Positions 53,914-62,193 of a stretch of 64,000 nucleotides of DNA are shown here, one piece after another. Numbering within the stretch: the stretch's first letter is position 1; every line of letters starts with the position of its first letter. The notes under the pieces are model-generated. The model worked only from the letters and a program-made list of their open reading frames with translations. It was not told the DNA's origin and did not search any database. The position numbers and the translations under genes were made by a program. This stretch comes from SBBG01 sp033717875 (GTDB lineage: Bacteria; Pseudomonadota; Gammaproteobacteria; Ga0077554; Ga007554): the NCBI GenBank assembly GCA_033717875.1, contig JADDKJ010000002.1:73981-137980 (forward strand), read 5' to 3'.

Positions 53914-54039
53914 CGCTAAATCCTCCCCGGTGACTGGTAAATGCGAATGACCTCCAATACTAACAGCCCACCATAGCACATGGAAGGCGGCAACTGGACT
54001 GGCGGGCATTACATACCGACAAAAACCACGCGCAGGCCG

Positions 54040-54591
54040 TCAACCCGCGTAAACGGGAATGTCCTCCACCCGCACCGGCTTACCGTCAAAGGCGTCGCGC
54101 AACAGATCATGCATGGCCTGGCTCTCCCACTGGCGCGGACCGACCATCTGCCCGATCAGTGTGCCGTCGGGGGCGACAAGGATCGTGGTGGGGTAAACGC
54201 TGACGCCCAGCAGATCGCGGACGATTTTCAGGTCTTTGTCGATAAAGCGGGCGAAGGTGATGCCCTTGTCATTCAGGTATTCGCGCACCACATGCTCGTC
54301 TTCATCGACCGACAGGCCGATGACGGCAAAACGTTGCGGGTCGAGCGAGCGGCCCAGGCGCTCCAGATCGGGCATCTCACGCCGGCACGGCGGACACCAG
54401 GTCGCCCAGATGTTCAGCACGACCAGCTTGCCGCGAAACGATTCGGAAGGGATGGCGCCACCCTCCAGCGCCATGAAGGATACCGAGGGGAAGGGTTTGG
54501 CGGAATGCGTGGCGCCGGCGGCGTCAGGTTTTTTTTCACACCCCGCCGCGCCCAGCAACGACACCAGCAATAGGACAATCCATCTGACCAT
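54040..54591 (-). CDS. TlpA/ResA-like thioredoxin lipoprotein
   Basis: 183 residues from MVRWIVLLLVSLLGAAGCEK, with a lipobox Cys. The thioredoxin fold carries the redox pair in WATWCPPCRREMPDLERLG and cis-Pro in VSVYPTTILVAPDG. Such proteins reduce apocytochrome c thiols or other periplasmic disulphides. It lies between ccmI and the cytochrome c gene on the same strand, fitting a role in cytochrome assembly beside DsbE/CcmG. The open frame to 54669 would put 26 extra residues before the signal and is not used. Confidence 0.92.
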   Translation of the reverse strand: MVRWIVLLLVSLLGAAGCEKKPDAAGATHSAKPFPSVSFMALEGGAIPSESFRGKLVVLNIWATWCPPCRREMPDLERLGRSLDPQRFAVIGLSVDEDEHVVREYLNDKGITFARFIDKDLKIVRDLLGVSVYPTTILVAPDGTLIGQMVGPRQWESQAMHDLLRDAFDGKPVRVEDIPVYAG

Positions 54592-54603
54592 GGGTAACCC
54601 GAG

Positions 54604-54633
54604 CGTAGGGTGCCGGGGACGACGCACCCTACA
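54604..54633. repeat. TAGGGTGCGC-family repeat, degenerate
   Basis: GCGTAGGGTGCCGGGGACGA followed by CGCACCCTAC. It lies between ccmI and the thioredoxin-like lipoprotein gene. Confidence 0.65.
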
Positions 54634-54649
54634 GTTTTTTAAGTGTACC

Positions 54650-55930
54650 TCAAGGCACCACCGAATCAATCACCACCTTCACCCCGCTGGCGCCGACCTT
54701 GACCGCCTGGCTGTCGCCCTGCAAGTCGCCGGGCTGCGGCATGGCGTTGCCGGACTTCGAGACGCGCGCGCTGACGATAACCTCGCTGGCATTCGACAGC
54801 TTCATGGTCGGCATCGCGGCCATCGAGTCATCCAGCGAAAACTGCAAGGGCAGGTCCTTAGCCTGGGCGCGCATGATCGCCAGCGGCATGCGCGGCCCCT
54901 GCGCGGCGCGGGCGAAGATGAATACCGTATCACCGGGTGCGATCTTGCCGGCCAGCGCCGGGGCCAGATTGACCACCCCGCCCACCGTCGCGCCGGCCAC
55001 CCCGGCGGCGGCTGGCGCGGCTTGGGCCGACGGCGGCCGGCCGGAGGCCAGTCCGCGCGCTTCTTCGATATTGGAGGCCATGGTATTGGCGACCTCGGAA
55101 CCCGGCGGCAGCAATTTCAGCAAACGCTCCCAATAACCGACCGCCGCCGTGAAGTTACCGGCCTCGAACTCCGCCGTACCGGCCAGCCAGAGCGCCTTCT
55201 GGTTGTTCGGATCGGCCTGTATCGCCCGCTTGATCAGTGCGACGGACCGCTCGTCCAGCCGCTCACCGTTGGCCATCGCCATCGAATCGGCGTAATCGGC
55301 CAGAAGCTGCGCGTCATTGGGCGCCAGCGCCGCCGCCCGGGAAAAGGCTTCGGTCGCTTCATCGTGGCGGGCCAGCGCATACAGCGAACGGCCCAACACC
55401 GTCCAGCCCTCGGCATCCTGCGGATTCTGCTTCAGGCGCTCGATGAGGCGGCCGATCATCATCTCGATCTTGGCCGGATCGTCGGCATGCTGCTCCGCCG
55501 TGGCGGCGGCCTGCACCTTGGCCATCGCCTCGGGCGAGAGCACATCGGGATTGCCCAGTTTGAAATAAAGCAATACGGCGAAGACCGGCACAGCGATACC
55601 GATCACCGCCGCCGTGATGCGCCCGATGCCGGATGCCCCCTGTTTCGCCGCCGAAGCAGGGGGAGAAGTGGCGGATTGCTCCGTCTCGACATCTTCAAGC
55701 AGGCGCTGTTCCAGCTCGCGGCGGCCCTGGGCGTACAGCTCGGGCTGCACCATGTCATTGCGCAGATCGGTTTCCAGTTCGACAAGCTGATCGCGATAAA
55801 TGGAGGTATTGATCGCCCGGCGCTCCGTCGCCTCTTTCTTTTCCTTGTCGCTGCGCTGCAATAGCGGGGGTAATACGAAAAGCAGGGCGGCGATGATGAA
55901 ACACGCCGCCACAATCCAAAAAACTGTCAT
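54650..55930 (-). CDS. ccmI: Cytochrome c maturation protein CcmI
   Basis: An apocytochrome c chaperone in the inner membrane. 426 residues: a first membrane helix (VFWIVAACFIIAALLFVLPP), a cytoplasmic loop with a Leu-rich stretch (QPELYAQGRRELEQRLLEDV), a second helix at about 98-118, then periplasmic TPR repeats (WTVLGRSLYALARHDEATEA, LWLAGTAEFEAGNFTAAVGY) and a C-terminal domain. Its ATG overlaps the ccmH stop by 4 bases, continuing the ccm operon. Confidence 0.93.
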   Translation of the reverse strand: MTVFWIVAACFIIAALLFVLPPLLQRSDKEKKEATERRAINTSIYRDQLVELETDLRNDMVQPELYAQGRRELEQRLLEDVETEQSATSPPASAAKQGASGIGRITAAVIGIAVPVFAVLLYFKLGNPDVLSPEAMAKVQAAATAEQHADDPAKIEMMIGRLIERLKQNPQDAEGWTVLGRSLYALARHDEATEAFSRAAALAPNDAQLLADYADSMAMANGERLDERSVALIKRAIQADPNNQKALWLAGTAEFEAGNFTAAVGYWERLLKLLPPGSEVANTMASNIEEARGLASGRPPSAQAAPAAAGVAGATVGGVVNLAPALAGKIAPGDTVFIFARAAQGPRMPLAIMRAQAKDLPLQFSLDDSMAAMPTMKLSNASEVIVSARVSKSGNAMPQPGDLQGDSQAVKVGASGVKVVIDSVVP

Positions 55931-56556
55931 GCCTTGGTCTCTCCCGCCTCTTCATTCACTCCGCCATTCAATAGCGCCGCGGCGCGCTTGCGCTGCTCGT
56001 CCGTCAGCGCCGCATCGGCAATGCGCTTGCGGCGGCGCACCAGACTGACGAACAGTACGACCGCGCCGATCACGGCCAGGATCAGCGGGCCGAACCACAG
56101 CAACGCGGTGGTCGATTTGACGGGCGGACGGTAGCGCACGAAATCGCCATAGCGCGCCACCAGATAATCCACCACCTCGGCGTCGCTCTTGCCTTCCTTC
56201 ATCAGATCGCGCACCTCGCGGCGCAGATCGGCGGCCAGCTCGGCATGGGAATCGGCCAGCGACTGGTTCTGGCACACCAGGCAGCGCAGCTCGGCGGACA
56301 GCGCCATGACACGCTTTTCCAGCGCCGGATCGTCGAACATCGGCTGGGCCTCGTTGGCCGTCACCGCCAAGGATGCGAGGGCCAGCATCACAATGAGGAA
56401 AAAGCGCTTCAGGGCGCTTCTAAAAATTTGATCAAGGCGCGAGGGCAAGGCGGAAATGTGCGAAAAAGCGGAGTGTACACGCAGTACATGAGCATTTTGA
56501 GCACATTTCCAACGCGGCCATCGCGGCTTCAGCAGATTTTTAGAAACGCCCTTCAT
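55927..56556 (-). CDS. ccmH: Cytochrome c maturation protein CcmH with a transposon-derived N-terminal extension
   Basis: Reduces and presents apocytochrome c for haem ligation. The conserved part has a signal helix (KRFFLIVMLALASLAVTANE), the redox motif LRCLVCQNQSLADSHA (CxxC) and a C-terminal membrane helix (LLWFGPLILAVIGAVVLF). As read it is 209 residues. Residues about 2-50 (KGVSKNLLKPRWPRW...) are encoded by a 140-bp MITE-like element inserted after ATGAA with a 4-bp duplication; 144 bp keeps the frame. Without it the gene would start MKRFFLIVM, with its ATG overlapping the dsbE stop. Export may now depend on an internal GTG or ATG (IVMLAL). CxxC and membrane parts are intact. Confidence 0.92.
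   Translation of the reverse strand: MKGVSKNLLKPRWPRWKCAQNAHVLRVHSAFSHISALPSRLDQIFRSALKRFFLIVMLALASLAVTANEAQPMFDDPALEKRVMALSAELRCLVCQNQSLADSHAELAADLRREVRDLMKEGKSDAEVVDYLVARYGDFVRYRPPVKSTTALLWFGPLILAVIGAVVLFVSLVRRRKRIADAALTDEQRKRAAALLNGGVNEEAGETKA
56412..56551. mobile_element. MITE-like element inserted in codon 2 of ccmH
   Basis: 140 bp bounded by GGGCGCTTCTAAAAATTTG and CAGATTTTTAGAAACGCCC (imperfect inverted ends), flanked by TTCA on both sides (56408-56411 and 56552-56555), a clear 4-bp target-site duplication. No coding capacity of its own. A solo end of the same family is at 15881-15905. Confidence 0.9.
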
Positions 56557-57095
56557 GATTTTTCCAGCTCCTTTACCATAGGCAGAATCTTGTCCTGCAC
56601 CGCCTTCACCGTTACCGGCCCGATGTGCTTGTAGCGGATGACACCCTGACGGTCGATGACGAATGTTTCCGGCACACCGTACACGCCGAAGTCGATGCCC
56701 ACCCGGCCGTCGTTGTCGAAGGCGCTCGTTACATAGGGATTGCCGAACTGCGCCAGCCAGTTCACGCCGTCCTCCCGTTTGTCCTTGTAATTGAGACCGT
56801 AGATCGGCACCGCGCCGGCACGCGACAGCTCCATCAGCACCGGATGCTCCTGGCGGCACGACACGCACCAGGACGCCCAGACATTGAGCAGCCACACCTT
56901 GCCGCGCAGATCGGCGGGGCCGATCTGCTGGTTGGGGTCGTGCAACTGGGTCAAGCGGAAATCCGGCGCGGCCTTGTTGATCAAGGGCGAAGGCAACGCC
57001 TCACGCTTGCCTTCCGGCTGATTCAGGGCGACCAGAAAAATCCCCGCCAGAGCGAGAAAACCGGCCAGCGGCAAAAGGAAACGCAAGCGCAACAT
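56553..57095 (-). CDS. dsbE: Thiol:disulphide oxidoreductase CcmG/DsbE
   Basis: Keeps apocytochrome c Cys reduced for haem ligation. 180 residues with an N-terminal signal anchor (LRFLLPLAGFLALAGIFLV). The redox pair is in LNVWASWCVSCRQEHPVL; VYGVPETFVIDRQGVIRYKHIG is the usual C-terminal block with cis-Pro. It starts directly after the ccmF stop and its TGA overlaps the ccmH ATG. Confidence 0.95.
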   Translation of the reverse strand: MLRLRFLLPLAGFLALAGIFLVALNQPEGKREALPSPLINKAAPDFRLTQLHDPNQQIGPADLRGKVWLLNVWASWCVSCRQEHPVLMELSRAGAVPIYGLNYKDKREDGVNWLAQFGNPYVTSAFDNDGRVGIDFGVYGVPETFVIDRQGVIRYKHIGPVTVKAVQDKILPMVKELEKS

Positions 57096-57096
57096 G

Positions 57097-59145
57097 TCAG
57101 AACTTGCCCTCCATCTCCGCCATTTGCGCGGAGCCCAGCACCGGCGCGGGCTTCAATCCCGCCTTGGCCTTGCTGGCATCGGCTTCGCCTTGTGCTTTCG
57201 CCTTGCGCGACGCCAGCCGGTAGCGGCGATCGGTCATGGCGACAAAGCCACCCAGCGCCATGAAGAACGTCCCACCCCAGATCCAGTCGACGAACGGCTT
57301 GTAATAGATGCGCACACTCCATGCGCCATTGCTCACCGGCTCACCCAGCGACACGTACAGATCGCGGAACAGGCCGGTGTCGATGGCCGCCTCGGTCATC
57401 GGCATCTGCTGTTGCGCATGATAGATGCGCTTTTCCGGGTGCATCACCTGGACTTCCTTGCCGTCCTTGCTCACCTGGATGTAACCACGGCTGGCCCGGT
57501 AATTGGGTCCATCGACATCCACCACTCCGTCAAAGCGGAACGCATAGGCGCCGACGGTCGTAGTATCGCCGATATCCATGCGCACATCCTTCTCGGTCTC
57601 GTACCCCTTGACCAGGGTGACGCCGATGATGAACACCGCCACACCCAGATGCGCCAGCAGCATGCCGTAATAGCCTCGCGGCTGGGCGGCCAGTTTGGTC
57701 CACACCGTATCGGAACCCTGCGGCTTGCCGACGCGGGTCCACAGGTTATAAACGGAGGTGGTGATGATCCACGCCGCCATCAACAGGCCCAGGCTGACCA
57801 GCGGATACCACTGCCCCATGACGAACGGCAGCGCCACCGCCGTCACCGCGCTGACAACGAACGCCCAGCGCAGCCGCACCGCCAGCTCCGGCAGGCTGGC
57901 CTGCTTCCAGCGAGCGATCGGTCCCAGCCCCATGAGGAAAATCGCCGGCGCCATCAGCGGCAGGAACACCGTATCGAAATACGGCGGACCGACCGAGATC
58001 TTGCCCATGTCCAACGACTCGAGCACCAGCGGATACAGCGTGCCCAGCAGCACCGAACCGGCGGCCACGGTGAACAGCACGTTATTGGTGAGCAGCATGG
58101 ATTCGCGCGACACCAGGCCGAAGCTGCCGCCCAGCCCCACCTTGGGCGCGCGCCAGGCATAGAGCAGCAGCGAGCTGCCGATCACGATCACCAGGAAGGC
58201 CAGGATGAACATGCCGCGCTCGGGATCGGAGGCGAAGGAATGTACCGAGGTCAGCACGCCGGAGCGTACCAGGAAGGTGCCGAGCAGGCTCAGCGAAAAG
58301 GCGAAGATCGCCAGCAGCACCGTCCAGCTCTTGAAGCCGCCGCGCTTTTCCGTCACCGCCAGCGAATGGATCAGCGCCGTGCCAACCAGCCAGGGCATGA
58401 ACGAGGCGTTTTCGACCGGATCCCAGAACCACCAGCCGCCCCAGCCCAGCTCGTAATAGGCCCACCAGCTCCCGAGGCCGATGCCGATGGTCAGGAAACA
58501 CCAGGCAACCGTGGTCCAGGGCCGCGACCAGCGCGCCCAGGCAGCGTCGAGCTTGCCGGACAGCAGCGCCGCGATGGCGAAAGCAAAGGCCACAGAGAAT
58601 CCGACATAACCCATGTAAAGCATCGGGGGATGGATCACCAGACCAGGGTCTTGCAAGAGGGGATTCAGATCGCGCCCGTCGGGGGCGGCGGGGATCAAAC
58701 GCTGGAAGGGGTTGGAGGTAAACAGCATGAACATCAGAAAGCCAACGCTGACCAGACCCATCACGCCCAGCACACGGGCAACGATGTCCGCCGGCAGATG
58801 GCGGCTGAACAGCGTCACCGCCACGGTCCAGATGGCCAGAATCGCCACCCATAACAGCAGCGAGCCTTCATGACCGCCCCACACCGCCGACAGACGGTAT
58901 TCCATCGGCAGCAAGGAATTGGAATTGGTGGCGACGTAAAGAACGGAGAAATCGTTGACGGAAAAGGCATACATCAGGCAACCGAAGGCGATCACCACGA
59001 ACAGTGCTTGGCCTTGCGCCACCGGCCTTGCCAGCGCGATCCAGCGGTCGATGCCGCGTTGCGCGCCGATGATGGGCAGTGTACCTTGCACCACGGCCAG
59101 CGCCAGCGCGATGATCAGCGCCAAATTGCCAATTTCTGGAATCAT
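57097..59145 (-). CDS. ccmF: Haem lyase CcmF
   Basis: A polytopic inner-membrane haem lyase that joins haem from CcmE to apocytochrome c. 682 residues with many membrane helices. The WWD domain is GLGSWWAYYELGWGGWWFWD (about residues 223-242), with the usual flanking histidines (WGGHEGSLLLW; ALIHSLAVTEKRG). It starts MIPEIGNLALIIALALA, as the family does. Follows ccmE after 50 bases. Confidence 0.97.
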   Translation of the reverse strand: MIPEIGNLALIIALALAVVQGTLPIIGAQRGIDRWIALARPVAQGQALFVVIAFGCLMYAFSVNDFSVLYVATNSNSLLPMEYRLSAVWGGHEGSLLLWVAILAIWTVAVTLFSRHLPADIVARVLGVMGLVSVGFLMFMLFTSNPFQRLIPAAPDGRDLNPLLQDPGLVIHPPMLYMGYVGFSVAFAFAIAALLSGKLDAAWARWSRPWTTVAWCFLTIGIGLGSWWAYYELGWGGWWFWDPVENASFMPWLVGTALIHSLAVTEKRGGFKSWTVLLAIFAFSLSLLGTFLVRSGVLTSVHSFASDPERGMFILAFLVIVIGSSLLLYAWRAPKVGLGGSFGLVSRESMLLTNNVLFTVAAGSVLLGTLYPLVLESLDMGKISVGPPYFDTVFLPLMAPAIFLMGLGPIARWKQASLPELAVRLRWAFVVSAVTAVALPFVMGQWYPLVSLGLLMAAWIITTSVYNLWTRVGKPQGSDTVWTKLAAQPRGYYGMLLAHLGVAVFIIGVTLVKGYETEKDVRMDIGDTTTVGAYAFRFDGVVDVDGPNYRASRGYIQVSKDGKEVQVMHPEKRIYHAQQQMPMTEAAIDTGLFRDLYVSLGEPVSNGAWSVRIYYKPFVDWIWGGTFFMALGGFVAMTDRRYRLASRKAKAQGEADASKAKAGLKPAPVLGSAQMAEMEGKF

Positions 59146-59195
59146 TGTTTCGCCTCTCTAAACATGGAGAATGGACGACCGTCCGTCCCGGGGTA

Positions 59196-59651
59196 TTATT
59201 GTTGAACCGAACCCGCCTTGGCAGCGGCATTCTTGCCCTCGTCCAGGGCTTTTTTCACTTCCGGCGGCATATAATTTTCGTCATGCTTGGCCAGCACCTC
59301 TTCGGCGCGGAACACCCCGCCCGTTTCCAGCTTGCCCTGCGCCACCACACCCTGACCTTCCTTGAACAAGTCGGGGAGGATACCTTTATACGTGACGGGA
59401 ATGGTCTTGTGCATATCCGTAACCACGAAATGCACCGTCAGCCCATCGTCCTCACGCTTGAGGCTGCCTTTTTCCACCAACCCGCCAAGGCGGAAAGCGC
59501 GGCCTTCGGGTGCCTCCTTGGCCAGCACCTGGGTAGGGCTGAAAAAGAACACCATATTGTCATTGAAGGCATTCATCACCAACGCGGCGGCGCCGGCCAG
59601 TCCGGCCAACCCGGCAATGACGAACGCCAGGCGTTTATGTCTGGACTTCAT
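59196..59651 (-). CDS. ccmE: Haem chaperone CcmE
   Basis: Binds haem covalently in the periplasm and passes it to CcmF. 151 residues: an N-terminal membrane anchor (LAFVIAGLAGLAGAAALVM), a beta-barrel OB fold and the haem-binding His in VLAKHDENYMPPEV (HxxxY). Its start overlaps the 3' end of ccmD by 17 bases. Confidence 0.97.
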   Translation of the reverse strand: MKSRHKRLAFVIAGLAGLAGAAALVMNAFNDNMVFFFSPTQVLAKEAPEGRAFRLGGLVEKGSLKREDDGLTVHFVVTDMHKTIPVTYKGILPDLFKEGQGVVAQGKLETGGVFRAEEVLAKHDENYMPPEVKKALDEGKNAAAKAGSVQQ

Positions 59652-59838
59652 TGGACTTGCTTACCTCGGCGGTTACCCGATTAGTACGACTCAAACGCTG
59701 CAATAAAGTTCGCTTTCTGCGCAGCAGCAGCACCACTTCGACCACCATGCACAACGCGGTCACGCCATAAGAGCCCCACACGAACAGGGCATAGCCGCCC
59801 ATGGCCAGGAATTCGGACAGGCTGGACCAGTTGCTCAT
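59635..59838 (-). CDS. ccmD: Haem exporter protein CcmD
   Basis: A small membrane protein needed to release holo-CcmE from CcmABC. 67 residues or so from MSNWSSLSEFLAMGGYALFV with one membrane helix (YGVTALCMVVEVVLLLRRKR) and a basic cytoplasmic end. The ATG at 59838 overlaps the ccmC stop (ATGA); the longer frame to 59868 would lie inside ccmC. Confidence 0.93.
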   Translation of the reverse strand: MSNWSSLSEFLAMGGYALFVWGSYGVTALCMVVEVVLLLRRKRTLLQRLSRTNRVTAEVSKSNEVQT

Positions 59839-60578
59839 TTCGATCCGCCTACCGCCTGGGCCACCCACTCGGTGTGGCGCTCCCGCTCAAGGATCTCGCA
59901 ACGCACCCTCATCAACGCCACCGCAATGGTATACATCCAGAACGCGAATGTCAGCAGGATCATCGAGGTAAACATGCTCGCCGCCATGGTCGGCGCCTTG
60001 GTTACGGTGATGGACGCGCCCTGGTGCAGGGTATTCCACCATTGCACCGAGAAATAGATGATCGGGATATTCACCACCCCCACCAGCGCCAGCACGGCGG
60101 AGGCCCGCGCGGCGCGGCGCGGCTCGTCGATGGCGGCCTGCAACGACATGAAGCCGATGTAGAGGAACAGCAGGATCAACTCGGAGGTAAGACGGGCATC
60201 CCACACCCACCATGCGCCCCACATCGGCTTGCCCCACAGCGAACCGGTCCACAGCGCAAGGAAGGTGAACATCGCGCCAGTCGGCGCCAGCGCCGAGGCC
60301 ATCATCGACGATAACCGCGAGTTCAATACCAGTCCCATGCCGGCATAACCCGCCATCACCACATAAATGAACATCGACATCCACGCCGCCGGGACATGAA
60401 TGAACATGATGCGGTAGGACTCGCCCTGTTGGTAGTCCGGCGGCGCGACGAAAAACCCGACGTACAGCCCCGGCAGGGTAAACGCCACCGCCAGCGCCGT
60501 GAACCACGGGATCATCTTCCCGGCCAGCGGGTAAAAAGCCTGCGGCGAGGAGTATTTGAACCAGTTGATTTTAGACAT
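59835..60578 (-). CDS. ccmC: Haem exporter permease CcmC
   Basis: Loads haem onto CcmE. 247 residues with six membrane helices and the periplasmic WWD motif in WGKPMWGAWWVWDARLTSEL. Conserved His flank it (MFIHVPAAWMSMFIYV; WWNTLHQGASITV). It follows ccmB in the operon but is separated from it by a MITE-like element. Confidence 0.96.
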   Translation of the reverse strand: MSKINWFKYSSPQAFYPLAGKMIPWFTALAVAFTLPGLYVGFFVAPPDYQQGESYRIMFIHVPAAWMSMFIYVVMAGYAGMGLVLNSRLSSMMASALAPTGAMFTFLALWTGSLWGKPMWGAWWVWDARLTSELILLFLYIGFMSLQAAIDEPRRAARASAVLALVGVVNIPIIYFSVQWWNTLHQGASITVTKAPTMAASMFTSMILLTFAFWMYTIAVALMRVRCEILERERHTEWVAQAVGGSK

Positions 60579-60584
60579 ATTTTT

Positions 60585-60767
60585 AACCTAAAAATCTCGG
60601 TTTGGAGCCGTAGCGAGAATGACTAAGGCGCTGAAGATGGGTGAGAAAATCGCAAAATATTCCGCAGCCGTAGCCATGCGCTACGGTGAGGACAGATTTT
60701 GCGATTTTCTCGCGCAGATTCTGTGCATTAGGCATTCGCAGTAGACTCCAACCGAGGTTTTTAGGTT
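60585..60767. mobile_element. MITE-like element with AACCTAAAAACCTC ends, copy 2, between ccmB and ccmC
   Basis: 183 bp. The ends AACCTAAAAATCTCGGTTTG and CAACCGAGGTTTTTAGGTT match the copy at 48043-48164. It has about 60 extra bases in the middle that form a larger nested palindrome (GAGAAAATCGCAAAAT/ATTTTGCGATTTTCTC). The ccmB stop codon touches its right end. Confidence 0.88.
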
Positions 60768-61465
60768 TATTCCATCGAAATCCGCAGCGCCGCCCCGGCC
60801 GCCCACGGCGCCAGGATCAACGCGCCCAGCAGGAATGCCCCGAGCAGTGACAAATGCGCCTGCGCGCCCAGACCGGACATCACCGCATCCACGCCGCCCG
60901 CGCCGAAGATCAGCACCGGGATGTAGAGTGGCAACACCAGCAGCGACACCAGCACCCCGCCGCCGCGCACTCCCAGCGTCAAACCCGCGCCGATCGCACC
61001 GATCAGGCTCAATACCGGCGTCCCTATCAAGAGGGAGACAGCCAAAATCAGCAACCCTTCCGGCGGCAGATCATACTGCACCCCCAGCAAGGGCGCTATC
61101 AGCACCAGCGGCAGGCCGGACACCAGCCAATGCGCGAACACCTTGCCCAGCACCAGCACCGGCAACGGTTGCGGCGTAAGCAGCATCTGCTCCAGCGTAC
61201 CGTCCCGGTAGTCGGCGGAAAACATCCGCTCCAGCGACAGCATGGAAGCCAGCAGCGCCGCCACCCACACCACGCCCGGCGCCATCATGCGCAGCGTCGC
61301 CATTTCCGGCCCCACGCCGAGCGGGAAAAGACTCACCACTATGACGAAAAAAAACAGCGTGGTCAAAACATCCGCGCGGCGGCGCATCGCCAGCGTCAGA
61401 TCGCGCGCCACGATGCAACGGAAGCCGCTCCACAGGCTGGAATCAACCGATTCAACGCGATTCAT
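60767..61465 (-). CDS. ccmB: Haem exporter ABC permease CcmB
   Basis: Membrane subunit of the CcmAB ATPase that acts on the CcmC-CcmE-haem complex. 232 residues with six membrane helices; FRCIVARDLTLAMRRRADVL near the start and SLERMFSADYRDGTLEQMLL are typical of the family. It begins three bases after the ccmA stop. Its stop abuts a MITE-like element. Confidence 0.95.
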   Translation of the reverse strand: MNRVESVDSSLWSGFRCIVARDLTLAMRRRADVLTTLFFFVIVVSLFPLGVGPEMATLRMMAPGVVWVAALLASMLSLERMFSADYRDGTLEQMLLTPQPLPVLVLGKVFAHWLVSGLPLVLIAPLLGVQYDLPPEGLLILAVSLLIGTPVLSLIGAIGAGLTLGVRGGGVLVSLLVLPLYIPVLIFGAGGVDAVMSGLGAQAHLSLLGAFLLGALILAPWAAGAALRISME

Positions 61466-61468
61466 TTG

Positions 61469-62083
61469 TTAATTCAAATGGATGCGCCGCACCGTACCGG
61501 CCGGGATATCCACCTCCTGATGGGTCGTCAGAACGACCATGCCCCCATTATGCAAATGTTCGCTTAACAATTGCTGAACCACTTTCACCGCCGCCACATC
61601 CAGCGCGGTGAACGGCTCGTCCAGGATCCACAACCGGGTCGGACAGAGCAGCAGACGCGCCAGCGCCACGCGGCGCTTTTGCCCCTGCGACAGCACCTTG
61701 GCCGGCAAATCCTCACGTCCCGCCAGCCCCATCCTGCCCAGTGCATCGAGCAGGCTGTCCTCGGCGCTGTCGCCACCGGCCAGTTGCACCGCGACGCGGA
61801 GATTCTCCAGCGCCGTCAGCTCCTCCTTGATGCCCGCCAGATGGCCGAAATAGGTCATCTCCTTGAAATAATCCTCGCGCAAACCGCGGATGCTCTCGCC
61901 ATTCCAGCGAATCTCCCCTTCGGCGGGCGCGGCCAGACCACACAGCATGCGCAACAGACTGGTCTTGCCGCTGCCATTCGGGCCATGCACATGCAACAGC
62001 TCGCCGGGCTGCACGGAGAAATTCATCCCCGCGAACAACCGGCGGTCACCTCGCACACACTCAAGATTGGAAACTTCCAGCAT
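61469..62083 (-). CDS. ccmA: Haem exporter ATP-binding protein CcmA
   Basis: ABC ATPase that powers release of holo-CcmE. 204 residues. Walker A is GPNGSGKTSLLRML, the signature LSQGQKRRVALARLLL and Walker B LWILDEPFTALD. First gene of the ccm operon, behind a likely promoter. Confidence 0.97.
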   Translation of the reverse strand: MLEVSNLECVRGDRRLFAGMNFSVQPGELLHVHGPNGSGKTSLLRMLCGLAAPAEGEIRWNGESIRGLREDYFKEMTYFGHLAGIKEELTALENLRVAVQLAGGDSAEDSLLDALGRMGLAGREDLPAKVLSQGQKRRVALARLLLCPTRLWILDEPFTALDVAAVKVVQQLLSEHLHNGGMVVLTTHQEVDIPAGTVRRIHLN

Positions 62084-62113
62084 CGACCAGGCTCATGCGC
62101 CTAAAAGATTTCG

Positions 62114-62119
62114 ATTATA
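62114..62119 (-). promoter_or_regulatory. Likely -10 element of the ccm operon
   Basis: TATAAT on the minus strand, preceded by ATG-T (a near-extended -10), about 31 bases before the ccmA ATG. A weak -35 (TTCCAA-like) lies about 18 bases further upstream. Confidence 0.5.
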
Positions 62120-62193
62120 CATAATGGAGGGGATGGGTTGGAAATTCGATATTGTGCCGCGCCGGACTTGCCGCCCGAAACGATTTACTGCCT

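Noticed and set aside
57094..58854. A 586-codon open frame antisense to ccmF
   Set aside because: Composition (His, Arg, Gln) is what antisense of a Leu/Val-rich membrane protein gives; CcmF is certain.
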